A stretch of DNA of 64,000 nucleotides, taken from the NCBI RefSeq assembly GCF_002088235.1, contig NZ_AQQV01000002.1:682001-746000 (forward strand), written 5' to 3'. Origin of the DNA: Oceanococcus atlanticus (GTDB lineage: Bacteria > Pseudomonadota > Gammaproteobacteria > Nevskiales > Oceanococcaceae). Shown here piece after piece: positions 45,793 to 54,858 of this stretch (the first letter of the stretch is position 1; every line of letters starts with the position of its first letter). The position numbers were made by a program, and so were the translations under genes. The notes beneath the pieces were generated by a model. The model saw nothing but the letters and a program-made list of their open reading frames with translations, made no database searches and was not told the origin of the DNA.

Positions 45793-46385
45793 AGCCGGAA
45801 TTCTCGATTATCAGCGAGTGGATCGAACCGGGCAGCCGGGTGCTGGATCTGGGCTGCGGTGACGGCACCTTGCTGTCGATGCTGCAGCGCGAGCGCCAGG
45901 TGACCGGCTATGGCCTGGATCTGGACGTGGGCAACATCGCGGCCTGCATCGCCAAAGGTGTGGATGCCATCCACACCGATGTCGACAATGGGCTGAGCGA
46001 ATTCAACGATCAGCGCTTCGATTACGTGGTCATGACCCAGGCCCTGCAGGTGATGCAGCAGCCTGATCAGGTGCTGCTCGACATGCTGCGGGTGGGACGC
46101 CGTGGGGTGGTCACCTTCCCCAACTTTGCCCACTGGTCGCTACGCTTGCAGCTGATGATGTCCGGCCGAATGCCGCGCACCCGCGCCCTGCCCGCCACCT
46201 GGTACAACACCCAGAACATCCACCTGTGCACGCTCAAGGACTTCGAGGCGCTGTGCCAGGAACTCAATATCCGTATCCTCGAAAGGCGTGTCTCGGACGA
46301 TCAGCACCGCAATGGTCGTTCGCGCCGCTGGTTGCCCAATCTGTCAGGCCAGGTCGGCCTGTATCTGCTGGACAAACCCCGATGA
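45789..46385 (+). CDS. metW: Methionine biosynthesis protein MetW
   Basis: A 198-residue methyltransferase-fold protein. [16 protein letters not shown] is the SAM-binding motif, followed by YGLDLD and [23 protein letters not shown] and [14 protein letters not shown] are MetW signatures. MetW is needed with MetX for full acyltransferase activity in several bacteria. It shares 4 bases with metX and with the DUF4426 gene. Confidence 0.93.
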   Translation: MKPEFSIISEWIEPGSRVLDLGCGDGTLLSMLQRERQVTGYGLDLDVGNIAACIAKGVDAIHTDVDNGLSEFNDQRFDYVVMTQALQVMQQPDQVLLDMLRVGRRGVVTFPNFAHWSLRLQLMMSGRMPRTRALPATWYNTQNIHLCTLKDFEALCQELNIRILERRVSDDQHRNGRSRRWLPNLSGQVGLYLLDKPR

Positions 46386-46813
46386 GAATTGTGCTTGCGC
46401 TCATCACCAGCCTGCTGAGCCTTGCTGCCTGGGCCGAGCAGGTCATCGAATCCGGCCCTTATCGTCTGCATTACATGGCCATGGTCACCTACGACCTGCC
46501 GCCCGAGGTGGCACAGGCCTACGGCATCACGCGCAGCCGCAAGCAGGGCGTGGCGGTGCTCAACCTGCAGCATGTCGATGCGCCGCAGGTCAGCGTGGCG
46601 TCCAGCGTCAGCGGGCGTATCCGCAATCTGATCGGCCAGGAACGCCTCGATGATCTGCGTGAGGTGCGCGAACAAGACGCCATCTACTGGATTGCGACCT
46701 TTGATTTCTCGCATCTGGAAACCATGCGCTTCGATTTCCAGATTGATCCGCAGGGACCGCACGGGCCGTTCCCCGTGCACTTTTCACAGCAGTTCTACCG
46801 CCCGCCCCGCTAG
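46382..46813 (+). CDS. DUF4426 family exported protein
   Basis: A 143-residue protein with a short signal peptide ([18 protein letters not shown]). The mature part is beta-rich: GPYRLHYMAMVTYDLPPEVAQ, split by the typical AYGITRSRKQGV (homologues have Y-x-I-x-R-S). DUF4426 genes commonly follow metW. The function is unknown. The start overlaps the metW stop by 4 bases. Confidence 0.88.
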   Translation: MRIVLALITSLLSLAAWAEQVIESGPYRLHYMAMVTYDLPPEVAQAYGITRSRKQGVAVLNLQHVDAPQVSVASSVSGRIRNLIGQERLDDLREVREQDAIYWIATFDFSHLETMRFDFQIDPQGPHGPFPVHFSQQFYRPPR

Positions 46814-46821
46814 GCCCAGAT

Positions 46822-47265
46822 TTATTCGCCGGTGATCTTGAGCTTGGCCTGAATGAACTCGGCGTGGGACAGGAACAGCAGATCAGCGATGCGCCGCATC
46901 ATGTGCTCTTCCTGGGCGTCCAGGCGACCATCCGCCCAGGCCACCGCCCACAAGGCTTCCAGCAAGTGCAGCTTCTGCTCGCGTGAGCAGTGCTGGTTGA
47001 CCGCACTGACATAGGGCTGCATGGAAATGCAGTGGGCCTGTTCCTGCTCAGCGCGGGCGATCAGTTCCAGCGCGGCGGACGCCTCCAGCGCAAACACCGT
47101 CTGCATACCCTGGGCCAACATGCGACGCTCGCTGTCGGCCAGGTCCTGATCGGCCTGGGCAATCTCGACCAGCAGTACCGCAGCGGCGAGCTGCGCGTCC
47201 ACATCCGCATCACGTTCCGACGAGGCGCTGACAAACGCGCGCTCGAACAGTTTTTTCAGACTCAT
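46822..47265 (-). CDS. TerB-like protein
   Basis: A 147-residue, all-helical protein. QLAAAVLLVEIAQADQDLADSERRML and LLEALWAVAWADGRLDAQEEHMMRRIADLL are two TerB (DjlA N-terminal-like) repeats with acidic DxD/E residues that may bind metal. There is no J domain. It starts at the stop of the hydrolase gene (TGA-ATG). The name comes from tellurite clusters, but no other ter gene is here. Confidence 0.88.
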   Translation of the reverse strand: MSLKKLFERAFVSASSERDADVDAQLAAAVLLVEIAQADQDLADSERRMLAQGMQTVFALEASAALELIARAEQEQAHCISMQPYVSAVNQHCSREQKLHLLEALWAVAWADGRLDAQEEHMMRRIADLLFLSHAEFIQAKLKITGE

Positions 47266-47940
47266 TCAGTCTCCGCTATCGGCGAGCCGGGCCGTGAGCC
47301 AGGTTTCGACCCGGCTGCGCAACTGGGTCAGCTCGCCATGGAAAAAATGTCCGACACCAGCAATGGTGTGAAATTCCGGCGGCTGGGCCATGGCCCGGGC
47401 ACGCTCCAGGGTGTCATCGTGGGCGACCACATCATCGGCATCGCCATGAATCACCAACCACGGGCAATGCGGCTGCGGCACCGCCGCATCGCCGGCGTAC
47501 ATCAGCGGCGGCGCAATCGCGATCAGCCCGGCCACATCGTCGTTCTCGGCAGCCACTTTCAGCGCCATGTACGCGCCAAACGAAAAGCCCATTAGAAAGG
47601 CCGGAACCTGCGGCCAGATGCGGCGCAGTTCGCCCAGCATGAAAGCGGTGTCCAGCGCCTCACCGACGCCCTTGTCATGTGGCCCATCGCTCGACCCGAC
47701 ACCGCGAAACTGGAAGCGCAAAGCCGCCAGCCCGCAACTCTGTGCACTGCGCGCCAGTGAGTACACCACCTTGTTGTCCATGGTGCCGCTAAACAGCGGA
47801 TGCGGATGACAGATCACCGCCACCGCCTGCGGCTCGCTGTCCGACATGTCGAGACGATATTCCAGCGCCCCGGCTGGGCCCTGAATCAGTCCACGACGAC
47901 TTTCCCCGGGCTCAAGCCTCGGCAGGTACTGGTCCATCAC
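47266..47940 (-). CDS. Alpha/beta hydrolase (COG2945 type)
   Basis: A 224-residue hydrolase. HPHPLFSGTMDNKVVYSLAR is the N-terminal signature (seen as HPHPLFSGTMDNKVV). The nucleophile is in LMGFSFGAYMAL, the acid is expected near VIHGDADDVV, and the His is in GVGHFFHG. The natural substrate is unknown. Its start lies inside the last 29 bases of the antiporter gene. Confidence 0.88.
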   Translation of the reverse strand: MMDQYLPRLEPGESRRGLIQGPAGALEYRLDMSDSEPQAVAVICHPHPLFSGTMDNKVVYSLARSAQSCGLAALRFQFRGVGSSDGPHDKGVGEALDTAFMLGELRRIWPQVPAFLMGFSFGAYMALKVAAENDDVAGLIAIAPPLMYAGDAAVPQPHCPWLVIHGDADDVVAHDDTLERARAMAQPPEFHTIAGVGHFFHGELTQLRSRVETWLTARLADSGD

Positions 47941-49783
47941 TGCTCGACTCCTTGTCCGCTTTGGGCGTTTTCTTGGGCACCGGCGGTTTGATCGGTTTGC
48001 TCTCAGGCGGCGCGTAGTACACCACGGTATCGCCCGGCTGCGGGCGAATGGGGTTGAGCGGCGCGTGGAAGATCATGCGTCGACCGTCCTTGACCACGCC
48101 GATGGGAATGGACTCGCCACTCACATCGGCGAGGAAATTCTCCCAGTCGTAGGTGCTGGTGATGCGCGTCTTGCTAAAGCTCCAGCCCTGGAAATGGCGC
48201 CGCCACAACTCCTCGTACTGGGAATCTTCGGAAAAGGCCATGACACCGGTTAGCGGCTTGGCCACCTTGCGCCGCTTGTGCGACTCCTCGGCAGCATACA
48301 TGGGCAGCTGGAACACCCGATCGGGCCCTAGCTCCTGGGAGAAATGCCGGCACACCAGGGCGTTGTAGGCATCATTGCTGGTCGCCGCCAGCAGGCAGTT
48401 GACGCTGCCCAGCTCCAGCCCCTGCTGCAGTTCTTCGGAGAGAATCTCACCGTATTGCACCGGAATGCCGTTAAGCCGCGCCTCGCGCAGACGGTGCCAG
48501 GAACTGTCGACCAGGATGATGTTGCTGCCCAGATCGTTCTTGATGGTCTGTGCCAACGCGGTGGTCCACGGCGAGGCGCCCACGATTAAAACCGTGTTGG
48601 GGGTTACGGTCAGGTCCAGGCGCCGCGCCAACCAACCGATGGAAAAGCCATGGCTGATGACCGTGGCGAAAACCAGGGCAAACATCAGTGGCGCCAGCAG
48701 AGCACCGTCCTCGTAACCGGCCGCCACCAGATCGGGGCCAAACACGCCGGCCACCGCTGTCGCGACAATCCCACGCGGTGCGATCCAGGCCACCAGAATG
48801 CGCTCGGACCAGCGCATGTCAGTCCAGATCGTGGCGATCAGCACGGCCGCCGGACGCACGATGAACATCAGGGCCAGAATCAGGGCCACCGCATGCCAGT
48901 CGAGGATGTTGAGGATATCGCGGTCGATGTCGGCGCTGAGCATGACGAACACCGACGAGACCAACATCAGGGTGATGTACTCCTTGAAGCGGCGCATCTC
49001 GCCCATGCTCGGCAAATCCATATTGCCCATCCACAGGCCCATCACCGTGACCGCGAGCAAACCGGCCTCGTGCTGCATGTGATTGGACAGGGTGTAGACC
49101 ACCAGCACCGTAGCCAGGGTGCAAGGCGCTTTCAGGTACTCGGGGATCGTACCGTTGTTGAAGGCCCGCCCCAGCAGCCAGGCTGCACCACCGCCCAGAC
49201 CAATGCCCGAACCCAGGGCAATCAGCAGGCCGGACAGCAAACCGCCGTGACCAGACTGATCGCTAAGCACGAACACCTGGAAAATCAGTACGGCGGCCAG
49301 CGCACCGATGGGGTCGTTGATGATCCCTTCCCACTTGAGATACGACGCGGTGCGCCGGTTCAGATGCGACTGCCGCAGCAGCGGCATGATCACGGTCGGC
49401 CCGGTCACCACAATGATCGCGCCGAACACCATCGCCACAGGCAGTTCTAGCCCGCCAACCCAGTGCGCCGCGATCGACCCCAGAGCGAAACTCAGCACCG
49501 CCGCCACCGTCACCAGCCGCTTGACCCCGGAGGCCGAACTGGACAGCTCGTGCCAGTGAAGATTAAGTCCGCCCTCGAACAGAATCACCGCCACACACAG
49601 CGAAACCACCGGACGAAACACATCGCCCAGCACCAGCGACGGGTTCACCACCCCGGCAATCGGGCCGATGATCAGGCCGACGGCGGCAAACAGCACGATG
49701 GCGGGAATATGAGCGCGCCAGGCCAGCCACTGGGCGAGCACGCCCAGCGAGAAGATCAGCACGATGACTTCTGCAATATCCAT
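47912..49783 (-). CDS. CPA1-type cation:proton antiporter with RCK/TrkA-N domain
   Basis: A 623-residue membrane protein. The first 400 residues hold about 12 membrane segments with VAVILFEGGLNL, GAIIVVTGPTVIMPLLR and EGIINDPIGALAAVLIF, the ion-site motifs of the NhaP group. A cytoplasmic Rossmann domain follows (TVLIVGASPWTTALAQTIK, NIILVDSSW), then a TrkA-C-like region. The tail is Lys/Glu/Pro-rich. It probably exchanges Na+ or K+ for H+ under nucleotide control. Confidence 0.92.
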   Translation of the reverse strand: MDIAEVIVLIFSLGVLAQWLAWRAHIPAIVLFAAVGLIIGPIAGVVNPSLVLGDVFRPVVSLCVAVILFEGGLNLHWHELSSSASGVKRLVTVAAVLSFALGSIAAHWVGGLELPVAMVFGAIIVVTGPTVIMPLLRQSHLNRRTASYLKWEGIINDPIGALAAVLIFQVFVLSDQSGHGGLLSGLLIALGSGIGLGGGAAWLLGRAFNNGTIPEYLKAPCTLATVLVVYTLSNHMQHEAGLLAVTVMGLWMGNMDLPSMGEMRRFKEYITLMLVSSVFVMLSADIDRDILNILDWHAVALILALMFIVRPAAVLIATIWTDMRWSERILVAWIAPRGIVATAVAGVFGPDLVAAGYEDGALLAPLMFALVFATVISHGFSIGWLARRLDLTVTPNTVLIVGASPWTTALAQTIKNDLGSNIILVDSSWHRLREARLNGIPVQYGEILSEELQQGLELGSVNCLLAATSNDAYNALVCRHFSQELGPDRVFQLPMYAAEESHKRRKVAKPLTGVMAFSEDSQYEELWRRHFQGWSFSKTRITSTYDWENFLADVSGESIPIGVVKDGRRMIFHAPLNPIRPQPGDTVVYYAPPESKPIKPPVPKKTPKADKESSSDGPVPAEA

Positions 49784-49792
49784 GGGCGTTGT

Positions 49793-50440
49793 TTACCAGT
49801 TGCTGGTGCGGCGCGGACGCAGCAAGGGCACGATCAGGCCAAGCAGAATGCCGGCCAACAGAATGCCCGCGCCGAGCAGCATATTGGAGCGCCGCGACTC
49901 GCGTGCACTGAGTTCGCCCTGCAAGGCCTGGCCCTGCGCCTCGGCGTCCGCCAGCGTTTGCTGCAAGTCCTTGTTGCGCGCCCGAATCTCCAGCGTGCTG
50001 GCCGCGGCGCTGGAGATCTCCTGTAATTCCTGACGCAAGTTCACGGCCTCGGCCTGAAGCTGCTCGTGGGCCGCGCTCAGCGCGGCATGCTCAGCCTCAA
50101 GGGTCTGCAAGGCCTGCTGTGCAGCCTCGGCTGCGGCCACCGCTTTATCACGCTCGGTCTGCGCCGCATCGAGGCGCGCGCGCGCGACCGGCTCCTTCTG
50201 CACGAAACGGGCGAGCACCCAGCCTTCTTTGCCGCGCGGGGTGCGCACCTTGTAGTAGCCCGGCTCCTGTCCGAGCACTTCAAGGCGTTCGCCGCTGTGG
50301 GCCGCGCCGATGATCGCGTGCCCAGTGCCAACGCCGGAGCGCACATTGATGGGCAATTGATCCGAAACCACCACGGTTTCGGATGCTGCCGCACACAGCG
50401 GCAGAATGAGCAGCAACACTAAAGGCTTGAGTGACTTCAT
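49793..50440 (-). CDS. TIGR04211-type SH3-domain membrane protein
   Basis: A 215-residue protein. A signal peptide (KPLVLLLILPLCAAAS) leads to a bacterial SH3 domain (LPINVRSGVGTGHAIIG to GWVLARFV), a long coiled coil (about 85-170) and a C-terminal membrane anchor (NMLLGAGILLAGILLGLIVP). Homologues sit in the periplasm and may contact peptidoglycan. It is divergent from tatD. Confidence 0.9.
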   Translation of the reverse strand: MKSLKPLVLLLILPLCAAASETVVVSDQLPINVRSGVGTGHAIIGAAHSGERLEVLGQEPGYYKVRTPRGKEGWVLARFVQKEPVARARLDAAQTERDKAVAAAEAAQQALQTLEAEHAALSAAHEQLQAEAVNLRQELQEISSAAASTLEIRARNKDLQQTLADAEAQGQALQGELSARESRRSNMLLGAGILLAGILLGLIVPLLRPRRTSNW

Positions 50441-50552
50441 AAATCCTTTGGACAGGCGTGACGATCACGCCAGCCGGCACTACACTGCCGCACCAACGCA
50501 TCCGGCGGCCCCAGCCGCTCACCGCTCACTACTTTACTGCTTTCGAATCCAC

Positions 50553-51362
50553 GTGTCCGCTGCTCCGCTCGACCTGACCGACATCGGTGCCAACCTGCAC
50601 CACGACAGTTTTGACCCCGACCGCGACGTGGTGCTGCAGCGCGCTGCGGCCGCCGGGGTCAGCACCATTGTGGTCACCGGCAGCTGTCTGGACAGCGCCA
50701 TTGGCGCCGCCGAGATGAGCGGCACCCGGCACGGTGTGGAGCTGTACGCCACCGCCGGCCTGCACCCGCACCATGCCAGCGACTGGAACACCGAAATGGC
50801 CGCGTGCTTTCGCGATCTGAGCCAGCACCCGCGGGTGGTTTCGCTGGGTGAATGCGGTCTCGACTATCACCGCAATTTCTCACCGGTTACAGCGCAAAAG
50901 CAGGCTTTCGCAGCCCAGCTGGACCTGGCCATCGAGACCCAAATGCCGGTCTTTCTGCATCAGCGCGATGCGCATGAGGATTTTCTCGAAATCCTCAAAC
51001 CACGCCTCGATGAACTCGCCGGGGTGGTGGTGCACTGCTTTACCGGCACGGCCGAGGAACTGGCCGACTATGTGGCGCTTAACGTGTATGTCGGCATCAC
51101 CGGCTGGATCTGTGATGAGCGGCGCGGCGCTCACCTGCTCGATTGCGTGAGCCTGATTCCCGATGAGCGCCTGCTGATCGAGACCGACGCGCCCTACCTG
51201 CTGCCGCGCACGATACGGCCGCGACCCAAATCACGCCGCAACGAGCCGGTCCATCTGCCTGCCGTGGCCCAGTGCGTGGCCGATGCACGCCAGCAAAGCC
51301 TTAAACATGTTGCCGTGATCACCCGCGCCAACGCCGCCGCGCTGTTCGGACTGCACGCATGA
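50553..51362 (+). CDS. tatD: TatD-family metal-dependent hydrolase
   Basis: A 269-residue DNase-like enzyme. LTDIGANLHHDSFD replaces the usual DTHCHL and matches TatD proper. Metal and catalytic residues appear in GLHPHH, GECGLDYHR, PVFLHQRDA, VVHCFTGT and ETDAPYLLPR. The start is the GTG at 50553; the ATG at 50406 is in frame but lies within the divergent gene. TatD acts in DNA repair or degradation in the cytoplasm. Confidence 0.93.
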   Translation: MSAAPLDLTDIGANLHHDSFDPDRDVVLQRAAAAGVSTIVVTGSCLDSAIGAAEMSGTRHGVELYATAGLHPHHASDWNTEMAACFRDLSQHPRVVSLGECGLDYHRNFSPVTAQKQAFAAQLDLAIETQMPVFLHQRDAHEDFLEILKPRLDELAGVVVHCFTGTAEELADYVALNVYVGITGWICDERRGAHLLDCVSLIPDERLLIETDAPYLLPRTIRPRPKSRRNEPVHLPAVAQCVADARQQSLKHVAVITRANAAALFGLHA

Positions 51363-51865
51363 AAATGTTGATGATCCTGCTGAGCAGCCTGTTGCTTGGC
51401 ACCTCAGCCGGCATCGCCCAGGCTCAGATGGATCATTCGCACATGCCACTTGAGGTGCCGGAGGATGTCCAAGTGCCGGCCCTGGACCTGCGCCTGCGCA
51501 GCGATGTGATGAGCGGCTACAACCTGCATCTTGAGACCCGCCACTTCGTACTCGAGCCGCCACCGGCGCAGATGAATATGCGCCAGATGATGAGCGCATC
51601 ACGTGATCCGCGCAGCGGCGTGCTCAGTGGCCACGCCCATCTGTACGTCAACGGGCGCAAGGTCCAGCGCCTCTATGCCGCCGACGTGCATCTGCCGGCC
51701 AGCCTGTTCAAGACCGGTGTCAACCAGATCACCGTGACCCTGAACAACCACGGCCACATGGATCTGGTTCACCAGGGTCGTCAGATTCTGGCCAGCCTGT
51801 TTGTCGATCCGGCGGCCACCCCGGCCATCGTGCACCGCTTTGCCGCGCAGTCGCCGAGCGACTGA
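51359..51865 (+). CDS. Small secreted Met/His-rich protein, unknown
   Basis: A 168-residue protein that overlaps tatD by 4 bases. The signal peptide is MKMLMILLSSLLLGTSAGIAQA, followed by QMDHSHMPLEVPEDV, with more Met in QMNMRQMMSAS and later HAHLYVNGRKVQRLYAADVH. These are reminiscent of metal-binding periplasmic proteins. The C-terminal half (VNQITVTLNNHGHMDLVHQG) looks like a beta-sandwich. The function is unknown; copper handling is a guess. Confidence 0.8.
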   Translation: MKMLMILLSSLLLGTSAGIAQAQMDHSHMPLEVPEDVQVPALDLRLRSDVMSGYNLHLETRHFVLEPPPAQMNMRQMMSASRDPRSGVLSGHAHLYVNGRKVQRLYAADVHLPASLFKTGVNQITVTLNNHGHMDLVHQGRQILASLFVDPAATPAIVHRFAAQSPSD

Positions 51866-52801
51866 TCAGCTCAGGCTGTAGCCGAACTCGTCAGCAAAGC
51901 GTGCGGCAAAACTCTCGGCCGAGAATTGATGATTCTGGGTCCCGGCCTGCTCGATCTTGATCGACCCGCACAAGGCCGCAACACGTGCCGTGGTTTCCCA
52001 GTCCATGCCCTGCTGCAAGCCATACAGCAAACCGCCTCGGTAGGCGTCGCCGCAACCGGTCGGATCACTCAAACGGGCCGCCTTGACCACCGGAATCTCG
52101 AGCACCTTGCCGGCGCTGTAGATGCGTGAGCCTTCGGCGCCGCGGGTCACGATCAATGCCTCCACGCGCTGGGCCACCTGTTCCGGACTCAGACCGGTGC
52201 GCTCACACAACATGCCGCACTCGTAATCGTTCAGCGCCACATAGGTGGCCTGCTCGATGAAGGTGTTGAGATCCTGGCCATCAAACATCGGCATGCCCTG
52301 CCCCGGATCGAAGATGAACGGAATGCCGGCCTCGGCAAACTGGGTGGCGTGCTCGATCATGCCGTCGCGCCCATCGGGCGAAACCAGGCCCAGGGTTACG
52401 CCCTGATCGGTTGGCACGCGCTGCTGATGCGCCTCGCTCATCGCACCGGGATGGAACGCGGTGATCTGATTGTCATCAAGATCGGTGACGATATAGGCCT
52501 GTGCCGTGAAGCTGCCCTCCACGCTTTTCACATAGCGATCATCAATGCCTAGATTGTTCAGACGCTTGCGATAGGGCGCGAAATCCTCGCCCACCGTCCC
52601 CATGGGCAGGGCCGCTCCCCCAAGCATGTCCAGGGTATAAGCGATATTGCCGGCGCAACCGCCAAATTCCTTGCGCAGCTGCGGCACCAGAAACGACACA
52701 TTCAGGATGTGCACCTTGTCGGGCAGGATTTCATCGGCGAATCGCCCCTGAAAAACCATGATGTTGTCGTAGGCGAAGGATCCACAAATCAGTGCAGTCA
52801 T
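51866..52801 (-). CDS. PfkB-family kinase, adenosine-kinase-like
   Basis: A 311-residue sugar/nucleoside kinase. LICGSFAYDNI at the N terminus, GGCAGNIAYTLDMLG for the sugar site, and the C-terminal anion hole DPTGCGDAYRGGLLYGL. The usual GAGD reads GCGD. Related genes are annotated as adenosine kinases in xanthomonads and pseudomonads. The ATG at 52801 gives the expected N terminus; a longer reading to 52852 adds an Arg/Gln-rich leader. Confidence 0.9.
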   Translation of the reverse strand: MTALICGSFAYDNIMVFQGRFADEILPDKVHILNVSFLVPQLRKEFGGCAGNIAYTLDMLGGAALPMGTVGEDFAPYRKRLNNLGIDDRYVKSVEGSFTAQAYIVTDLDDNQITAFHPGAMSEAHQQRVPTDQGVTLGLVSPDGRDGMIEHATQFAEAGIPFIFDPGQGMPMFDGQDLNTFIEQATYVALNDYECGMLCERTGLSPEQVAQRVEALIVTRGAEGSRIYSAGKVLEIPVVKAARLSDPTGCGDAYRGGLLYGLQQGMDWETTARVAALCGSIKIEQAGTQNHQFSAESFAARFADEFGYSLS

Positions 52802-52940
52802 GCGTAGGCTTTGTTGTTGTCGGTGAAGGACGCCGCCACGGCGGCAAGCCATCCCATCATAAGCGATCGTCGGACGCGCGGTCGGCTGGACCTTGCCGGC
52901 AAAAACAGCGACGCTCAGTGTCCACCTCCGAGATCACCGC

Positions 52941-53339
52941 ATGAGCATTCATCTGAGCAAAGCCCCGCAGGGCACCTACCGCCAGCAGATCCGTATCGAC
53001 CAGCACACGCTGCTCAGCGATGTTGCGCCGGCCTTTGGTGGCGAAGGCTCAGCGCCGGATCCGCACGACCTGTTTGATGCCTCACTGGCCGCCTGCAAAG
53101 CCATCACCGTGATGATGGTGGCACGACGCCGCAAGCTGGCGCTGGACAGCATCGACCTGGTGGTCAGCCGGGACGCCAGCGCAGAGGCCAAAGGACATTA
53201 CGCCCTGGATGTGGCGATGACTTTCAACGGCGATCTGGACGAGACCGCGCACAGCAAACTGCTGGAGATCGCCGATAAGTGTCCGATCCATAAACTCATG
53301 ACCCAGGCGCAGATCAGCATCAACACCCACCTGGGCTGA
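52941..53339 (+). CDS. OsmC-family peroxidase-like protein
   Basis: A 132-residue protein of the OsmC/Ohr fold. The two reactive Cys are in DASLAACKAITV and DKCPIHKLM. These proteins reduce organic hydroperoxides with a lipoyl-type donor. It is shorter than classical OsmC and belongs to the YhfA-like group. The ATG at 52941 (MSIHLSKAP) is preferred over the in-frame one at 52893. Confidence 0.9.
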   Translation: MSIHLSKAPQGTYRQQIRIDQHTLLSDVAPAFGGEGSAPDPHDLFDASLAACKAITVMMVARRRKLALDSIDLVVSRDASAEAKGHYALDVAMTFNGDLDETAHSKLLEIADKCPIHKLMTQAQISINTHLG

Positions 53340-53343
53340 CGTC

Positions 53344-54318
53344 CTACCAGTACGGCGGTGGTGCTTCCAGCGGATCACCACAGGCCGAACACACGGGATT
53401 GCGTTTGTAGGCGTTGTTTTTCTTGCCGCAGGTGGTGCAGGCAATCATCACCGGCTTGGCCCGAACCAGCTGATACACACGCGAATGGGTGCCGTAGGCA
53501 AAACCTTCCTTCATGAAGCGATGCACAACCTGCTTGTGGTCTTCGTTGGGCAGCAGGTTTTCTTCCAGGGCTTCGATCGACTCCCAGGCCGACAGCGTGA
53601 AACCGGATGAATTGCCGTGCTCATCGGGCGGTCGGGCGCCGATAATGCCGGTCACGAAGCCCGGCTTGTCGGCAAAGCTCTCGAGCACCTTGTTGGTCAC
53701 GTCAGCCGCCGCATCGAACGGCTCCTGACCGCCGCGCACCAGCAACCAGGTGATGCCGATGGCCTCGGGCGGTGCACGGTTGCCACGGTTGAGGCGGTAA
53801 TAGGCGCCAAACTGGTAATCACCCTGCTCGCGCGGCATCAGCAAAGCCAGAAAGCCGAGCTGCTCGGCGAGGGTATCGAGCGCGAAATGATTGTCGACAC
53901 AGACCTGACCCTGGGCATCGAAACGCAGACTCATGGTCGCTTCCAGCGCGAGCTCACGCCCGGTCGGGTCAACCGCATCAATGCCCAGACCACCGGGCAG
54001 CGGCCCGTCATGCCTGCCACTCAAACGATAGCCGGCAACAAGATTGCGATCACCAATCGAAATGGGACCGGTCAGCTCAAAACTCAGATTGGGAAACGCG
54101 GTGATCAGCGCTTGCGCATGCGCACGAAACGCCTCGCCGGACAGCGCGCCCTGGCTGAGCGGATCGCGGTAGCTGCTGCCCTGCGCCATCAGGGTCATGA
54201 TGGCGTCGATATCATGCTTGTTCCAGGCACCCAGAAAGCGCTGAGCAAAGCCGAGCATGCGCGGTGATTGAACAAACAGCCCCTTGAACAGGCCGGCGAG
54301 AATTTTGATCGGACTCAT
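53344..54318 (-). CDS. SnoaL-like / ABM-like / zinc-ribbon fusion protein
   Basis: A 324-residue protein with three parts. Residues about 20-155 form an NTF2/SnoaL-like cone (RFLGAWNKHDIDAIMTLM, AFPNLSFELTGP). About 165-275 looks like an antibiotic-biosynthesis-monooxygenase-type ferredoxin fold (ITWLLVRGGQEPF, FVTGIIGARP, AWESIEAL). The C terminus has a CTTCGKKN...CSACG zinc ribbon. SnoaL proteins isomerise or cyclise small cyclic compounds. The gene overlaps the StyC-like gene by 4 bases, so both products are made together. The substrate is unknown. Confidence 0.85.
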   Translation of the reverse strand: MSPIKILAGLFKGLFVQSPRMLGFAQRFLGAWNKHDIDAIMTLMAQGSSYRDPLSQGALSGEAFRAHAQALITAFPNLSFELTGPISIGDRNLVAGYRLSGRHDGPLPGGLGIDAVDPTGRELALEATMSLRFDAQGQVCVDNHFALDTLAEQLGFLALLMPREQGDYQFGAYYRLNRGNRAPPEAIGITWLLVRGGQEPFDAAADVTNKVLESFADKPGFVTGIIGARPPDEHGNSSGFTLSAWESIEALEENLLPNEDHKQVVHRFMKEGFAYGTHSRVYQLVRAKPVMIACTTCGKKNNAYKRNPVCSACGDPLEAPPPYW

Positions 54319-54809
54319 GCTTGGGCCTCCAGACGAGTATTACGCGCACCGCGCCACAGCAGCCAAGCCTGAGCAAAAGCTGTTGGGACGGCGATCAGGA
54401 ACAGTAGGTAATTGAGGGTATTGGTCAGCGAACCGCCGAAGGCCAGCCCGCGGACACCGAAAAGAGCGCCGACCAGAAAACCCAGGCTGTTGGACCAGCC
54501 CGTTACGCACACGCAGATGATGTACCAGCGTCGCGCCCCCTGAGTCAGGCGGATGCTGGCGCCCGCCGCGGCGAAGGCGATCATTGCGATGGCATTGATC
54601 AGCAGGCCCAAATGGGTCCGCCGCCAAGCCGCCTCGGTGCCTGGCATCTGGATGTCCAGCGCCGGCAGCAAGGGCCATGCGGCGACATGACCAATCGCCT
54701 CGAAGGTGAAAACCAGACCGATCACCAGACCCAGGCCAAACAGCCCGGCGGCAGGCGCCAGAATACGGGATCGCTCCGCCGCGCTCAGATTTTCAGGCCT
54801 CATCGCCAC
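54315..54809 (-). CDS. Styrene-oxide-isomerase (StyC)-like membrane protein 1
   Basis: A 164-residue, four-helix membrane protein. From PGTEAAWRRTHLGLLINAI to RGLAFGG it follows the StyC pattern PG-x4-W-x3-H. His66 aligns with the heme-ligand His of StyC, and Asn72 (His+6) with its active-site Asn. The StyC Tyr six residues after the conserved GW is Phe111 here. The fit is by hand from memory of StyC, so residue roles are inference. It is divergent from the TetR gene and coupled to the SnoaL fusion. Confidence 0.75.
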   Translation of the reverse strand: MAMRPENLSAAERSRILAPAAGLFGLGLVIGLVFTFEAIGHVAAWPLLPALDIQMPGTEAAWRRTHLGLLINAIAMIAFAAAGASIRLTQGARRWYIICVCVTGWSNSLGFLVGALFGVRGLAFGGSLTNTLNYLLFLIAVPTAFAQAWLLWRGARNTRLEAQA

Positions 54810-54858
54810 TCCTCTTGTTGTTGTGTTTGATCATTCGCCTGACCGGCAGCCACAAAGA

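Noticed and set aside
46822-47265. Tellurite resistance locus
   Set aside because: A single TerB-like gene without terA, terC, terD or terE does not support it.
48650-49450. 266-residue His/Gln-rich plus-strand frame inside the antiporter gene
   Set aside because: Low-complexity composition and antisense to membrane segments.
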